In this document: positions 23,101 through 34,269 of the stretch, in pieces
Layout: the number at the start of each line of letters is the position of its first letter
How positions within the stretch are numbered: the stretch's first letter is position 1
Assembly: GCA_020284085.1 (NCBI GenBank)
Contig: JACEVL010001189.1
Span: 84,339 to 148,338 of the forward strand
DNA from: Aporrectodea caliginosa
Lineage: Eukaryota; Annelida; Clitellata; Crassiclitellata; Lumbricidae
Direction: 5' to 3'
Length of the DNA: 64,000 nucleotides
The notes under the pieces: generated by a model
What the model saw: the letters and a program-made list of their open reading frames with translations, nothing else
Told to the model about the DNA's origin: nothing
Databases searched by the model: none
Program-made: the position numbers and the translations under genes

Positions 23101-26100
23101 CCAATTTGAAATTTAATTAAGGAATCGCGAAAAAATGCTGTAGCAGCTGCAAAGAATTTGCAACATAGGCTTACAAATAAATCAGTGGGCCTCTAAATGA
23201 AAACAAGCAGAATCAAAGCACGCCATATTTTAAATTTAATTAAAGAAGTCACGAACAAACTTTGTAGCAGCTGCTAAGTATTTAATTACTATGTGCTGTT
23301 GAAAAAGTAGACTGGAGATAAAAAATTTATGCAAGACTATCAAAAAGCCTAATTAAACAAAACTTCAAGAACTTAATCATTAACGATGGACCATCACTAT
23401 CAAACCTCTATGAATCGGTTAATTGAAAAAGACAGTCGCCTACAAACAGATTATTTTATGTATCAAGAAAAGGACCAATAAAGTGGCTACTTGGACATGG
23501 ACTTTTTCACCATAGGTATGGGGTGAGATATGTCACTTTCCGTTCATATGGCTGGACTCCACCGCAGTTCATATTATTCACCACGTTCAACACCCTTTTA
23601 CGTTCTTTCGTATCAGTTTCCTATCAATGGCTTTAATAACAGATAGGCCAACGTAGGCAGCGCTTTTATTATTTGAAAATCTCCGATTTAAGAGTCCGTA
23701 TAAATATATAAACAATTAAACATGCATGGACATATACAAATATTTTACATGCATATTTGCATGCATAGAGTCTATATAATTATATATATTACTGTGTACA
23801 TAGATAAATAAATAAATACGTACTTGCACATGCAAGTATTCATGCACATGCATATTTGACTTAAATATGTATGTGCGTGAATATAATTATGAACATTAGG
23901 CCTATATGAATATTCATGCCCATACATATTTGACTTAACTATGTATGTGCATAATATATGGTTCATGTATGAACCATATTATTATGCCGACTATTTGAAT
24001 GAACTGTTACATGAAAAGTTCTTTACTGTACTCAAACCAGTCAGATTTCGATTTTGGAAGTTTTGTACGCATGCTTCTGTTTGGATGTGATTTCTATGGG
24101 ACAATGCGACCGGGTTTTTTAAATGTCATTGCCCTTATGTTAATGTTCAGACACTTAATAATAACGTTTCTAGTCACAACAGACTAAATAATTAAACATC
24201 CATGGTTAATTATTTCAAAATAAATGTATAAAACACTTTTCTTATAAAACATCGCAATTTGTTTTCATTTTAATCACAGTTCCAATGTTTCTTTGCTACA
24301 GGTTTTAACATGAAAATAAGTTCTCATTGTATTTTAATCTGAGAGAGATTGCTCCTGAAAGAAACTGTTAGTGGAAATTGTAAGTTTGTATACTTTAAAG
24401 TAATTGGCTGGGCAGTTGAGAATTTCTCATTCTTATCTTCTTCCATCCTGAACTTTGGAAATTCCAGTTGGAACCGACTGACTGGGTATTTGAAATGAAG
24501 TACTTCGCCTGAAGAGAATATCTACAACCTGATCAACTGGAAATTTGTAAAATATTAACGAATTTTCCAATTAAATTTGTAGTTTTGTTGTAAAGCAAAA
24601 TAAATGTTTTTTCCAGCTAAATGCCGTAGTGGTTTCACTTTGAAGGCTAATAGCTGCTACAGGGTTGTCTTTGAACGTCACAATTGGGATTCTGCTGCTG
24701 GGAGATGTCGGGACTTTGGATCACACTTGGCTGATATTACCAGTGGAAAAGAAAACAGCGCCGTGAAGCAGTACGTTAAAGGAAAGGTTTCAAGTATGTA
24801 GGCCTCCAGGCGATGAGGCATTTTCTTTGTATATATGTGTCAATAAATAAATCAGTCAATCAATCAAAATTTATATAGCGCTTCTTGAGATTCCTACATA
24901 GAGGTACTCCCGACCCGGACCACGCGGGGGACCTGCTTGCTCCCAAAACCACAGAGCTGGACCTCCCAGCCAAGAAAAATGTGATCCAGTATAGTGGACG
25001 GCCAGCGAATCCAAAATACGTAGAGAGACCTTTGATAAGGATTTCATGGTCGACTGTGTCGAAAGCTGCACTAACGTTAAAGAGGGCAAGTAGGGTAACC
25101 CGCCATCCCATGCATCCCATGACCCCATTGCAGTCACATGGCAAGGCAGCAGCGGTGTTTCGGTCCCTATGAAATCGCGACTGATATTTCGGAAGAATGT
25201 CGTTAGTGCTTAAATTAGCCGTAATCTGTTCCGACGCAATCTTTTCTATTGTTTTTGAAAGGAAGTTGGTTTTAGGACGAAAGTTAGGCGGGTCATTGAG
25301 GTCAAGTCCGTCACGTTTGAGAGCAGGGAAGACGATAGATGTCTTTTGTGAGTCTGGAACAACGACCTTTTGGAGAGACCCATTGCAGAGGAATGTGAGA
25401 AATGAGTGGATCGTCAACGTAATCCTGGATCAGTGTGACAGGGAGAGAGTCCAACTCACATAACCGGAGCAGGTGAGGACGGAGCTCGATAGCAGTGATC
25501 TCCTTCAACGTGGTCAGGCGAAGGTGTCGGCACGGATGTTGATAACTTTTGTATTTATGTATATATGTATATATTTATGTATGTTTGTATGTGTGTATGT
25601 ATATGGGTGGGTGTTTAACTGTTTATCAAGAGGCTTAATCTAACGCGCTTTAGGTACCTTTCCATGGCTCTGCACGTGTGACTGTTTAACGCTGCAGAGT
25701 CAGTTAGTTTTAATATAGTTTGAAATTTAAAATGCTTGCTGAATAGACTTCAAAGTGCATCGAAAACTATTCCCAGAGAAAGGTGCAAGTCACGAGAAGA
25801 CGCGGTGATCTAAAGTTGATACGACGAAGAGCGACGCCTTCGTGAGTTTCTTGTAAGGCGCTATATAAATGTCCATATACATACATACCACATACATACA
25901 TATCCCTTGGGAGGCTAAGCAGTAAAGCGATAAGGTCGCTGACTCCGTTCACTTGAGACCGGAATATCAACCTTCTGAAGTTTGTCAGTGACGACCAACG
26001 ACAACCGTCACAGAGGGCGAATACTGAACTTCTCCTTGGCAGGAAGCCAGCGGAGGATGTACCTCAAATAATATCCCAAGTAGAAGAAAATTCACTATAT

Positions 26101-27410
26101 CGGCCGTGGTGCTCCGGACAGAACGGCGCAGGACAGAACGGCGCCGACAGAACGGCGCAGACAGAACGGCGCTGACAGAACGGCGCAGACAGAACGGCGC
26201 GGCAACCAAACGGCGCAGTACAAACTGGTGCAGACAAAACGGCGAGTTCAGTAGTGTCCATATTCGAATTTGACAATACGTCAATACGTCAATACGTCAA
26301 TACGCAATACGTCACATCAGGTCGGCTCTAACTAAGAATATGTCTCAAACTATAGCCTGTTCACTTGTATCCTCTCGTCTTGATTATGCTAATTCCCTTT
26401 TTGTGGGTGTCTCAAACCTTGAATTCAAAAGGCTGCAACGAATCCAAAACTCCTTAGCTCGTGTAGTGATGCGTGTCCCACTACGAACATGCTCCTCAGT
26501 CCTACTTCACGAGCTGCATTGGCTTCCTGTTGAATTCAGAATAAAATTTAAATTGGCCTGTTTGACCTACAAAGCCCTCAGCACCAGCACACCTACCTAT
26601 ATTCATGCACTACTAACTCCTTACATCCCTCCTCGTTGCCTGCGATCATCAAGTACAGGTCTTCTAGCTGAGCCACGATGCAGAACAGTTATGGGCTCTC
26701 GTGCATTCCACGCCTCTGCTCCAAAGGAATGGAATCGACTACCACTTTCTCTTCGTAGCTCAACTTCACTTCCTTCCTTCAAAAAGCGGCTCAAAACTCA
26801 CTATTTCTCCTTGGCTTTCAAGGATTTAGAAATCTAAGTGCATCTTCACCTGGCGGCTGACTATCCGCGCCTCAGATTCACATTTCGGTGTGACCTTGCG
26901 CGCGTTGACAAATTTATTTAATAATAGTAATAATAATAATTGACTGGGCCAACATAATTTGTAATGAATTTTGCATCAAATTATTGATAGAATATGACTA
27001 TGCAGAATAAAATGGTTTCAGAGTCCGTATGCTGATTGGTTGTGTCCTTATATAACTAATGAATTTCTTTAAACCAATGGTAAGTAAAGTTTGCACTTAT
27101 TCTAGTAATGGTAAATATATGTTTTGAAGGTAATCCAAATAACAATCCTTGCATGCTGGACGATCAGCCTGCGGTTGGAAATATGCTTTGGTTAGACGGT
27201 CAACAAAAGTACTTGGGCAACTGCAACAGTCCTTTCATATGGAAAACATCAGGAAGACCGTTTGGCTTCACCAGCTGGGCAGGAGGTGAACCAAACTGCG
27301 CCGGCGGTGGGGCAATGTGCGTGCATCTTTGGCAAGCAGCGGACTTCAACTGGAACGATCAGGGCTGCGGCATGAAGATTTGTCCATTGTGCGAACACAA
27401 ACCATTTTAA
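20141..27410 (+). CDS. Secreted C-type lectin B (3 exons, 172 aa)
   Basis: Exons are 20141-20201, 24617-24793 and 27130-27410, totalling 519 nt. All introns are phase 1 with GT/AG borders. Residues 1-20 are a signal peptide ending AHG. Unlike lectins A and C there is no stalk, and the CTLD begins almost at once at Cys23. The first half holds CYRVVFERHNWDSAAGRC-type residues. The second half has WLDG where its paralogues have WTSG, the mannose-type triplet EPN at 133-135 and WND at 154-156, and ends CPLCEHKPF. Expected CTLD disulphide cysteines are present. By family knowledge EPN plus WND suggests Ca2+-dependent mannose-type binding; innate recognition is a common role but is inference here. 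Both introns are full of repeats. The first exon is very short, so experimental proof of splicing would matter most here. Confidence 0.82.
20202..24616. other. Lectin B intron 1: mostly unrecognised repeats
   Basis: This 4.4 kb intron has no supported gene. At 21443-21600 lies a repeat beginning CTAGATGTTTGCCCGTCCTA whose parts recur at 57305-57405 and 59710-59770. Two 21-bp copies of a GGTCACATTTGCTAGTAT unit lie at 22640-22690. The minus strand at about 21880-22030 reads as a coding-like stretch (RMRDEAVETELFVKTNYRMT), possibly a decayed transposase, but I cannot assign it. From 23700 to 23970 the sequence is AT-rich with ATGCAT palindromes. Confidence 0.4.
24865..25540 (-). pseudogene. L2-like LINE reverse transcriptase fragment
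   Basis: The minus-strand translation has, in order, a CELDSLPVTLI stretch, a PALKRDGLDLNDPPNFRP block (RT domain 1-2), KYQSRFHRDRNTAAAL, and SAAFDTVDHEIL with the first catalytic Asp region. Frames are broken, and the YADD/FADD motif is not reached. The end at about 24880 carries ATTTATATAGCGC (reverse strand GCGCTATATAAAT), an L2/CR1-type 3' tail that recurs in the window. It lies antisense in intron 2 of lectin B. Confidence 0.82.
26110..26250. repeat. GACAGAACGGCGC tandem array
   Basis: About seven close units of GACAGAACGGCGC or CAGACAGAACGGCGC are followed by looser variants such as CAGACAAAACGGCG. The look is that of the repeated terminus of a DNA transposon, but I do not see an inverted partner nearby. 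The array lies in intron 2 of lectin B. Confidence 0.75.
26340..26837 (+). pseudogene. LINE ORF2 C-terminal fragment, 165 codons open
   Basis: The open frame shows the region after the RT core of CR1/L2/Rex1-type LINEs: SLVSSRLDYANSLF, LQRIQNSLARVVMR, LLHELHWLPVEFRIKFKL, and MGSRAFHASAPKEWNRLPLS before the terminal SFKKRLKTHYF. It is open over its full length, so it is younger than the other LINE scraps. It lacks endonuclease and RT and is 5' truncated just after a short TCAATACG tandem array. Its 3' end runs into TAATAATAATAAT. It lies in sense orientation in intron 2 of lectin B. Confidence 0.88.
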
Positions 27411-27591
27411 ATCGATTTCTTTTCTCCCATGACCTTTCGTGGGATTGTTGAAACGAAATTTTGCTGAATCTCACTTGTATCTGATTTTTATCTAAAATCT
27501 CATTTCGAACTATTAAATGGACAAGCATTTGAACCAATTAATTAATTAACTTTTGGACTATCTGAAACTTTTAACCGGACGCTTTTCAACA

Positions 27592-27597
27592 AATAAA
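27592..27597 (+). terminator. Polyadenylation signal of lectin B
   Basis: AATAAA in ACAAATAAAATATTGCAAC lies about 180 bp after the stop codon and is conserved with lectins A and C. Confidence 0.7.
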
Positions 27598-27599
27598 AT

Positions 27600-28734
27600 A
27601 TTGCAACAACTGTTGTTTGAATTAAAACTAAAACTGTCATACGTAAATGTGTTATTTACAGACAGTAGTAGGCTAATTAGCCCGATGCAACAGAAAAGCC
27701 TCTGAACAAACTCTAATTGTATTATATGAGTCAATAATTATTTATTCTGTCGAATAGATCTTGGATCTTATATTGCAACAACTGTAACCCCTTAAATCGT
27801 AATGTGACTAAAATGTAATTATTTAGCGCCTATCGTTAAGTATATCGCTCTGAAGAAAATCGCACAGCTAACTAACTAAGAAGTCTATGCATAGCTTGCT
27901 TCAGGTATAATCGGACTGCAGTGGCGGCTCTACAGGGGGGTCAGGGGGGCCAATGCCCCCAACTGAGTCTGTGGCCCCCCAGTGGCCCCCCAAATTTTAG
28001 TCGAAAATATTATGAAATATGGTATCATTTAATTTTTGATATTTTCAAAGGCATTACTTACATGATCCATCTACTTCCTTAGAGTCTTAATTATTTTCTT
28101 GTCGTATAAGCTACTTCCTGCTATCCATCACTGACTCCCTATCCGCAAGCATAATATTGAGTACAGGGTAGCTGCCCTGGTATGGCTATACAAGAAAAGC
28201 AAGAACAAAAAAATAAGTAAATAAATAAAAATAAATCTGATCTGTGTGATCTGCTCCGCGTTCTAGCAAACGAACTCTACTACAAATTAGTGCACTGACC
28301 TTACGATGTCGGTCATACGTCGACGAGGAAGATAACAGCCAAAACGTCGCCCTCAAGCTGAGGTTAAGATAGCAAAGTAGTTACCAATTAATTTCAAAGA
28401 CATCTTTGCAGGGGTTAGCTGAAGGGTCTGACTTCCTTCTGTTCAACATGCCTGAATGTCTAATATCACTCACTGACGCCCATATATTTCATGGTGATTG
28501 ATACTGATGTGCAGTGTGCGTGTCTTTCATTGATCAAATATCTCATCAAGCAGATTATGAGATATATGACATCGAAGCGTAAATCAATCAATTGTCGTTT
28601 TGTGAAATTAAAGAACAGAAAGATATGGAATCGGAACAAATGAGACTACGTTCACGGTTTGTCTTATCGCAATGGCAAAGCGGCTTCGAGCAAAAGAAAC
28701 GCATGAATTTATGATCCGCTTTAATCATGCTTCG
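27600..28734. other. Intergenic stretch with one hAT-like end
   Basis: At about 27919 a CAGTGGCGGCTCTACAGGGG sequence looks like the left terminus of a hAT-type element, followed by GGCCCCCC blocks. I could not find a matching right end with a target duplication, so it may be a fragment. The rest shows no gene. Confidence 0.45.
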
Positions 28735-30180
28735 CGAGACTATTTGCAGTCAAGATTTATGTCGATGACTTTTGCAATATAAATTAATCTTTTACTTCAT
28801 TAATTAGCCAGACCTACAAAAGCAATTAATTGCCGTTGTAATTCATTACTTGGAGTAGACCAAATATTCTTCAAGTTACACTCATTGAGGATTAAAGAAG
28901 TGGAACAAGGAGTAAAGGTAGCAGAAATCAGGAAGTACCGTGATTGAACGTTCTTGCACAGTCTCAGCTAAGGCTCGAAACTGTACAATCCGCGTTGCAA
29001 GCCGAGAACTCTAACCATTTGGCTATCGTAACCAATGCCTAACAACCTGCGAAATTAAATCCTCAGCCTCTTTTCGCAAGCGCTTCAAGACCATTCTCTT
29101 CGATCGTGGTTTGAATTTGTTACGTCGTCAGCACCTCGAAGAGTCTCTTTCAAGTGCCAATCGGAACAGTAGACTTAATTATGTAGCGTGCATTGTGAAA
29201 CTGATCTAAACAATCTAGAAAATATATTACATTTATTAAACAATTATTCATTCTAAATAATTGAACGAAGTGTTTTATGTCCACCATATTAGAACATGAG
29301 CAAACTAACTCCATGCAAAACCTTGTTGCACGTCGTGCGACATTTCTTGGGCTTTGTTTTATGTAATTTAGGACTGTAAGTATTAGGATAATTAGGTTTT
29401 CATCATAAAAATTATCTTTATTTATATTTAGTTTGAATAGAATTAATTTATTGTCTCATTACCTGGGGCAGATGAATCTGCAAAAATTATACGGCGATTG
29501 GCATGGCTCCTGAGCTGCCCATTAAATCTTAGGGCGGCCCCCTGTTAAAAGAAGTTGACCATGACCCTTGTATGAGTTATTACAGCGTTCGCCTCCTAAC
29601 ATAAACGGGTTCAACCACTGAGCTAGGTGACAGTTTATTTCCTCTGAGAAGGTTGCTGCATAGTAAACTGGAGCAAGTCTTTCACTCACAATTGCCGAGC
29701 TCCATTGATTGATACATGGTTATTAGATGGTGGCGCTTAATAAATGCAGAATAAATATAAATAAAAAATTGCGCCGCATGCTTTTCTGTTTTCATCTCTG
29801 TGCAATGACTGTAATTTGTAATTATAATGAAACATATTTATATAGCGCTGCTCAAAGAGCTAAACAAATGAGAGGCGCCTTTTGCACTAGCCTATAAATA
29901 TGATATAAAATGCCAATGGACATAATTATGTTAATAGCCACTTTAATTGTGATCATCATAATTCATCATAATTCATCATAACTCCAGCTGTATATTCCAT
30001 ACATACTATGTGGTTATTGGCTACCTGAATTCGCATCTCTGCAATAAATCTAATTAAGATGTTGATGGCCACTTTAAATGTAACTCGTCAAGAGTTTATC
30101 ATTCAGATAATCATGTAGGCCCTATCGAACGCTGCAATCTGCGTACGATCGCGCAGGTACGCATGTACTTAAGGGTATTC
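28735..30180 (+). repeat. Lectin upstream block, copy of lectin C
   Basis: The block starts with GCAGTCAAGATTTATGTCGA at about 28744, which matches the duplication junction at about 3634. It carries a stretch at 29580-30000 related to 2318-2760 and 60104-60480. The final 180 bp match the promoter regions at 3340-3520 and 4340-4520. It marks the ancestral repeat unit of the cluster: several kb of upstream DNA plus promoter plus first exon. A short LINE C-terminal scrap (SFRKRFKTILFDRG on +) lies at 29071-29130. Confidence 0.6.
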
Positions 30181-30199
30181 TTCCGGATTGATTAGAGAG

Positions 30200-30205
30200 T
30201 ATAAA
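30200..30205 (+). promoter_or_regulatory. TATA box of lectin C
   Basis: TATAAA in GAGAGTATAAAATCTAG lies 84 bp before the start codon. It is preceded by ACTTAAGGGTATTCTTCCGG, which matches the promoters of units 0 and A. Confidence 0.78.
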
Positions 30206-30283
30206 ATCTAGTATAGAATCATACTCATAGGCTTCTGAGCAAAGAATTTCTCCAGGACCTGCAGCGTGCACACATTGATAAAG

Positions 30284-33200
30284 ATGTTTAAATTTACGCG
30301 CACTTTCCTTCTCCTTGAAATGTTGGTCGTAACTTTACCAGGCGCAGACCTGTGCTGTCCTGAAATTCAGAATTCATTGGCAGCTGTCAAGCTGGATGTT
30401 GAAATTTTGCTAGACTTCATGAAGGATCTTCGTGCAAAACTCGGATCGTCGTTTGAATGGCCACCTTCGAAGAATGGTTTGTAGACTGCCTCTAGCAATA
30501 TAAAAATAAAATGCTATAATCTGAAGACTTAGCACCGTTCCGCAACGAAAGTGATAATCATAACGCAATTATCATAATAATTATTTATCAAAATTAGACC
30601 TTAAATAAATTGTAATAAACTATTCGACGCTCATATGTGACTGATTAATGATTATGTGAGGATAATCGGCTATTTAAATATCGTGCTATGTAACCGTGTC
30701 AATTTCACATGGCGTTTATCGACCTGGTGTCTCTGTAGTCGTCCAACCTCTACGGGCCATCCTACTTAGCTGCATTTGTGATATCGCTACCTTGGTGATT
30801 CGCAATCGATTGCAGCTCAATTCCTTGAATCCAGAATTTCTCTAATGCTCGATTCCACGTTTCTTTGTTTCACGTCTTTTGAACCTGAGAATGAATTTCT
30901 ATTGTATTTTATTGTATTGTATTGCATTCGATCATTTATAAAGCGCTTCTCATAGCATAAACCTTTCAGAAGCGTTCCCAGTGCGAGGTACTCTGAGTAA
31001 AAAGGAAGGTTTTAAGGAGAGAGAAAGAGGTAGAGATGCTACCAGAGAGGACTGTAGAGAGGAAGGAGGAAGTCCATTCCATAGGGTGGAACCTCTTTTA
31101 AACTTAGAATTACTGCTGCTGAAAGAAAATGTTATTGCAACGTGTAATCCTGTATACTTCAAAATAAGTTGTCGTGTATTTAAGATTTCCTGATCCTCAA
31201 CATTTTGAAGTTTGCAATTTGAGATGACTAGATAATTATTTGGAATGAAGTGCATCATTTAAAGTCATATTAGGTAACTTTTAAAATTATATGTTTGAAC
31301 ACTTTTACATTGGGTATATCAGCTTCATTGGTAAAGCCACTAATTGTGTTGTTTCAGTTATGTGTCCTCCTGGTTTCACATATTTGCCTTCAGCTGCAAA
31401 ATGTTACAAGGTTGTGTTTGAAAATCACGACTGGAACTCGGCTGGTAAGAAATGTCAGGGGTTGCTCCGTGGATCTCACTTGGCTGCCATTACAAGTACA
31501 GAAGAAAACAGCGCACTGAAGACATTCCTTCAATCGGAGCTTTCAAGTGCGTATGAGTGTTAACATGCTTGCTCAATATTCAGTCATCTTCTTTGAATAC
31601 ATTTATGTAAAAAAAACTACATGTATGTTGGTATGTATACAACTATACATGTATGTGTATGCATATATATGGATGTATGTATGTGCATATGTATGTGTGT
31701 ATGTACGTTTGCATGCATGCATGTATGAATGTAAGTTTGTATGTGTCAAGACATTTAATCTAGAGCGTTTTAAACACCTTACAATAACGTTGAACGCGTG
31801 ACTACGTCCTACAAACCAGTGCGTTTGAAGACAGTAACTGTTGACAATTTTTGCTGAACAGAGTTAAACAAAACAGCACGCGTATGTTAGTGAAATTATC
31901 GCAGTACGAAAGGTCTAAGCCTTGGGAAGACACGATATCCTTGAGTTGTTTTCCGATACGCGACACCTGTCCATACCCCTAGTAGCAGAGCGCTAAGATC
32001 CGCGACCTGGTTAACCTGAGACCGGAACATCAGAACTTCCTGATGTTTGTCGGTGCTGTTCCGCCCAACGAAACACCCCTCCCCAGTAACAGAATTTGTT
32101 TAAACTTTATATGCTCTCGATAGAAGGCCAGTAGAACGTGCTCGTCATAATCTGCAATATGTGTCAGAGGGAAATTCAGACTAGCCAGTAGTTGGGGGCA
32201 CATTAGATCCAAATTTGTAAAGCGCTGCTCAAACGTTAAAAGCTGGTCACCAGCTTATTCATGAGCGCTACGTCATGTCAGAGGGATTGTCCAGAAATGT
32301 CCAGTGGATATCTGCGTTCGGTTGCCTGAGAGAGGAGGCAGAGGAACGACCAGAGAGAGGAGTACGAAGAACATGAATGTGCGAGTTTCTCTTCGACACT
32401 AAACTTTTGCCATTGTCATTCAATGTTAATAATACAATAGGCCTATCCGTATTCGAATACAACTGGCTTCTTTTATCTGTAGGCCCTATAACATCTACAC
32501 ATTACCGTGAATGGCACAAAGCCGCATTTAGTTAAGTTCTTAGTTAAGATTATAATTAAGTTTTTCTTCTCATGCAATGATTTGATTTAATTAGGCCCTT
32601 ACCATTATATCTCTCTTTCTTTCACAGGCCAATAATGAATTTAGGTTATAGAATACAAAGGCTCGGGGACCCTGCGGGACTAACATCCCTTCTGGGTTTA
32701 CCTTTTGCTACCCTGGTTTCTTTTTCTCTTTATGTCGTTATGTGATATATATTGTTGTTATGTTTTTTGGGTTACAATTAGATATATATTTCCGTTATGT
32801 TTTTGGGGTGAAATAAATTGATTTGATTATATTTGAATATACTTTGATAATGAATTTTACCTTAAATTAATCATTCCCAATGAGGCTATGAGTTTGCAGA
32901 AAGAAGATATATTTGTGTCAAGAGTTTTAATCCTACAATTTCATCCGTGTCTTTAGGATAGTTTGCTCTTCAGAAAGTGGCTTGTAAATTTAAACCTGCA
33001 ACCTATACGAATTGCGCTAACGTTGCATTTTTAACCAATACTATGCCTAATTAGGGCTTAGACTAGTTCCAGCAGCATAATAAATGTAAATACTTGTTTT
33101 TAAAGAAAATGTAGGTAACACTGCTTGCATAGCGAAGGAAGTGCCTAAACATGGAAATATGTTTTGGACAAGCGGCCAACGCCTGATCGATAACAACTGT

Positions 33201-33404
33201 CAAAGTCATTTCGTATGGAAACCATCAAGTGACCAAAAGCTGCCACTTGTATTCACCAGCTGGCTTTCAGGTGAACCAAACTGCAGCGGGAACAGGGAAT
33301 CCTGCCTGCATATTTGGCCCTTGGCGAACTTCCTTTGGAACGATGACTGGTGCAATTTGAAGATGTGTCCATTGTGCGAGTACTGTTTTGATCATTTAAA
33401 ATGA
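30284..33404 (+). CDS. Secreted C-type lectin C (3 exons, 223 aa)
   Basis: Exons are 30284-30476, 31358-31546 and 33115-33404, totalling 672 nt. All introns are phase 1 with GT/AG borders. Residues 1-20 are a signal peptide ending LPG. The stalk (21-64) has a Cys-Cys pair at 24-25, a heptad-like stretch (IQNSLAAVKLDVEILLDFM) and FEWPPS before the domain. CC plus a short helix suggests disulphide-linked oligomers, by inference. The CTLD runs from Cys67 to about Cys215: FWTSGQRL at 144-151, EPN at 181-183 and WND at 202-204. EPN with WND is the mannose-type Ca2+ site in this family. Introns are much shorter than in A and B, making this the most compact and best candidate for an active gene. ATG 30284 was chosen over 30266 by MFKFTR conservation. 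Confidence 0.88.
30930..31120 (-). mobile_element. L2-like LINE 3' end
   Basis: In intron 1 of lectin C, minus strand, the open frame ends with LWNGLPPSSLQSSLVASL and a short tail, the pattern of L2-type ORF2 C-termini. The TTTATAAAGCGCTTCT tail motif (reverse) lies at about 30938. Only the last 200 bp of the element remain. Confidence 0.7.
31960..32400. repeat. Intron-2 shared repeat, lectin C copy
   Basis: The block starts at about 31975 with a tRNA-like AGCAGAGCGCTAAGATCCGC, then GAGACCGGAACATCAGAAC and TTTGTCGGTGC. Related sequence lies in intron 2 of lectins A and B and after both orphan first exons. It may be an old tRNA-derived SINE carried along by the gene duplications. Confidence 0.6.
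32655..32825 (+). mobile_element. LINE 3' untranslated tail
   Basis: GCGGGACTAACATCCCTTCT followed by a pyrimidine-rich stretch and a terminal AAATAAATTGATTTGATTA resembles the 3' end of the LINE at 44150-44323 (GCGGGACTCGTCCCTTCAGG, then AATAAATGAATTGAATTGA). It is a 5'-truncated copy in intron 2 of lectin C. Confidence 0.6.
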
Positions 33405-33549
33405 GATTTCGGTTTAACATCAATGGCCTAATGGAAAGGAATTAATACTGGAGTCAAATTATATCGAACTATTATTAAATGGTAACTCTTCGAACTTATT
33501 AACTAATATCCTTTAGTTTATCTTTGACCTTGAAGAGCTGATTTTTAAA

Positions 33550-33555
33550 AATAAA
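33550..33555 (+). terminator. Polyadenylation signal of lectin C
   Basis: AATAAA in AAAAATAAATATTGCTGC lies about 145 bp after the stop codon, in the context shared by the other two lectins. Confidence 0.7.
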
Positions 33556-33734
33556 TATTGCTGCATCTGTTGCTTATTTTCTGTTTTAATTAAATCTAAA
33601 ACTTATTATATATGAACTCGTGTACGAAAACAGGTCTCTTATCATTCAAAGCTGGATATTTGTGGACGTTGACGTGAAAGGGGACCAGATTGTCGGTTTG
33701 GAGTTATTGGCATTTTAACAGTGTGATTTTCCTT

Positions 33735-34262
33735 ACAGATTTTATTTTAGTTATAGTTATAGTATATAGTTAATGATTTTTTATTTTAGTTATAGTAAAT
33801 AGTTATAGTTAGTATTATGTTTTTAGTTATAGTTATAGTTATAGTTAATGGAGTTTTATTTTTAGTTAATTTTAGTTACTACTTAGTTACAATTATTAAG
33901 TGCTATAATAAAATTGTGCGTATTAATACGCTGTTTCACAATATACTCAGAGCTATGAAATTATTTGAAGCATGGGTATGCAGTCAGCTTCATGAATACA
34001 CGAGTTTCCATAAGTAACTGACAAATTTCACCAAAAAATTTCGACATTTTTTGTTCTCATTTAAATCGAATCGTCCATATTGCACTTCCTACTTTTATTT
34101 TTTTTGTATTAACGAAAATAAAGATGAATTTTCGTTAGTGTTATTTTCGTTATAGTTATGGTTATAGTTAATGATATTTTTAGTTATAGTTATAGTTATC
34201 GTTAACGAAGTCATTTTATTTTCGTTAACGAAGATTTTCGTTATCGTTATCGTTAACCAAAT
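33735..34262. repeat. GTTATA/GTTAAC-rich degenerate satellite
   Basis: Clusters of TTATAGTTATAGTTA and, later, TTCGTTATCGTTAACG occur on both sides of a short unique stretch (33900-34130). The open frames here are low-complexity (IVIVIVN) and are not genes. Confidence 0.75.
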
Positions 34263-34269
34263 CACACTG

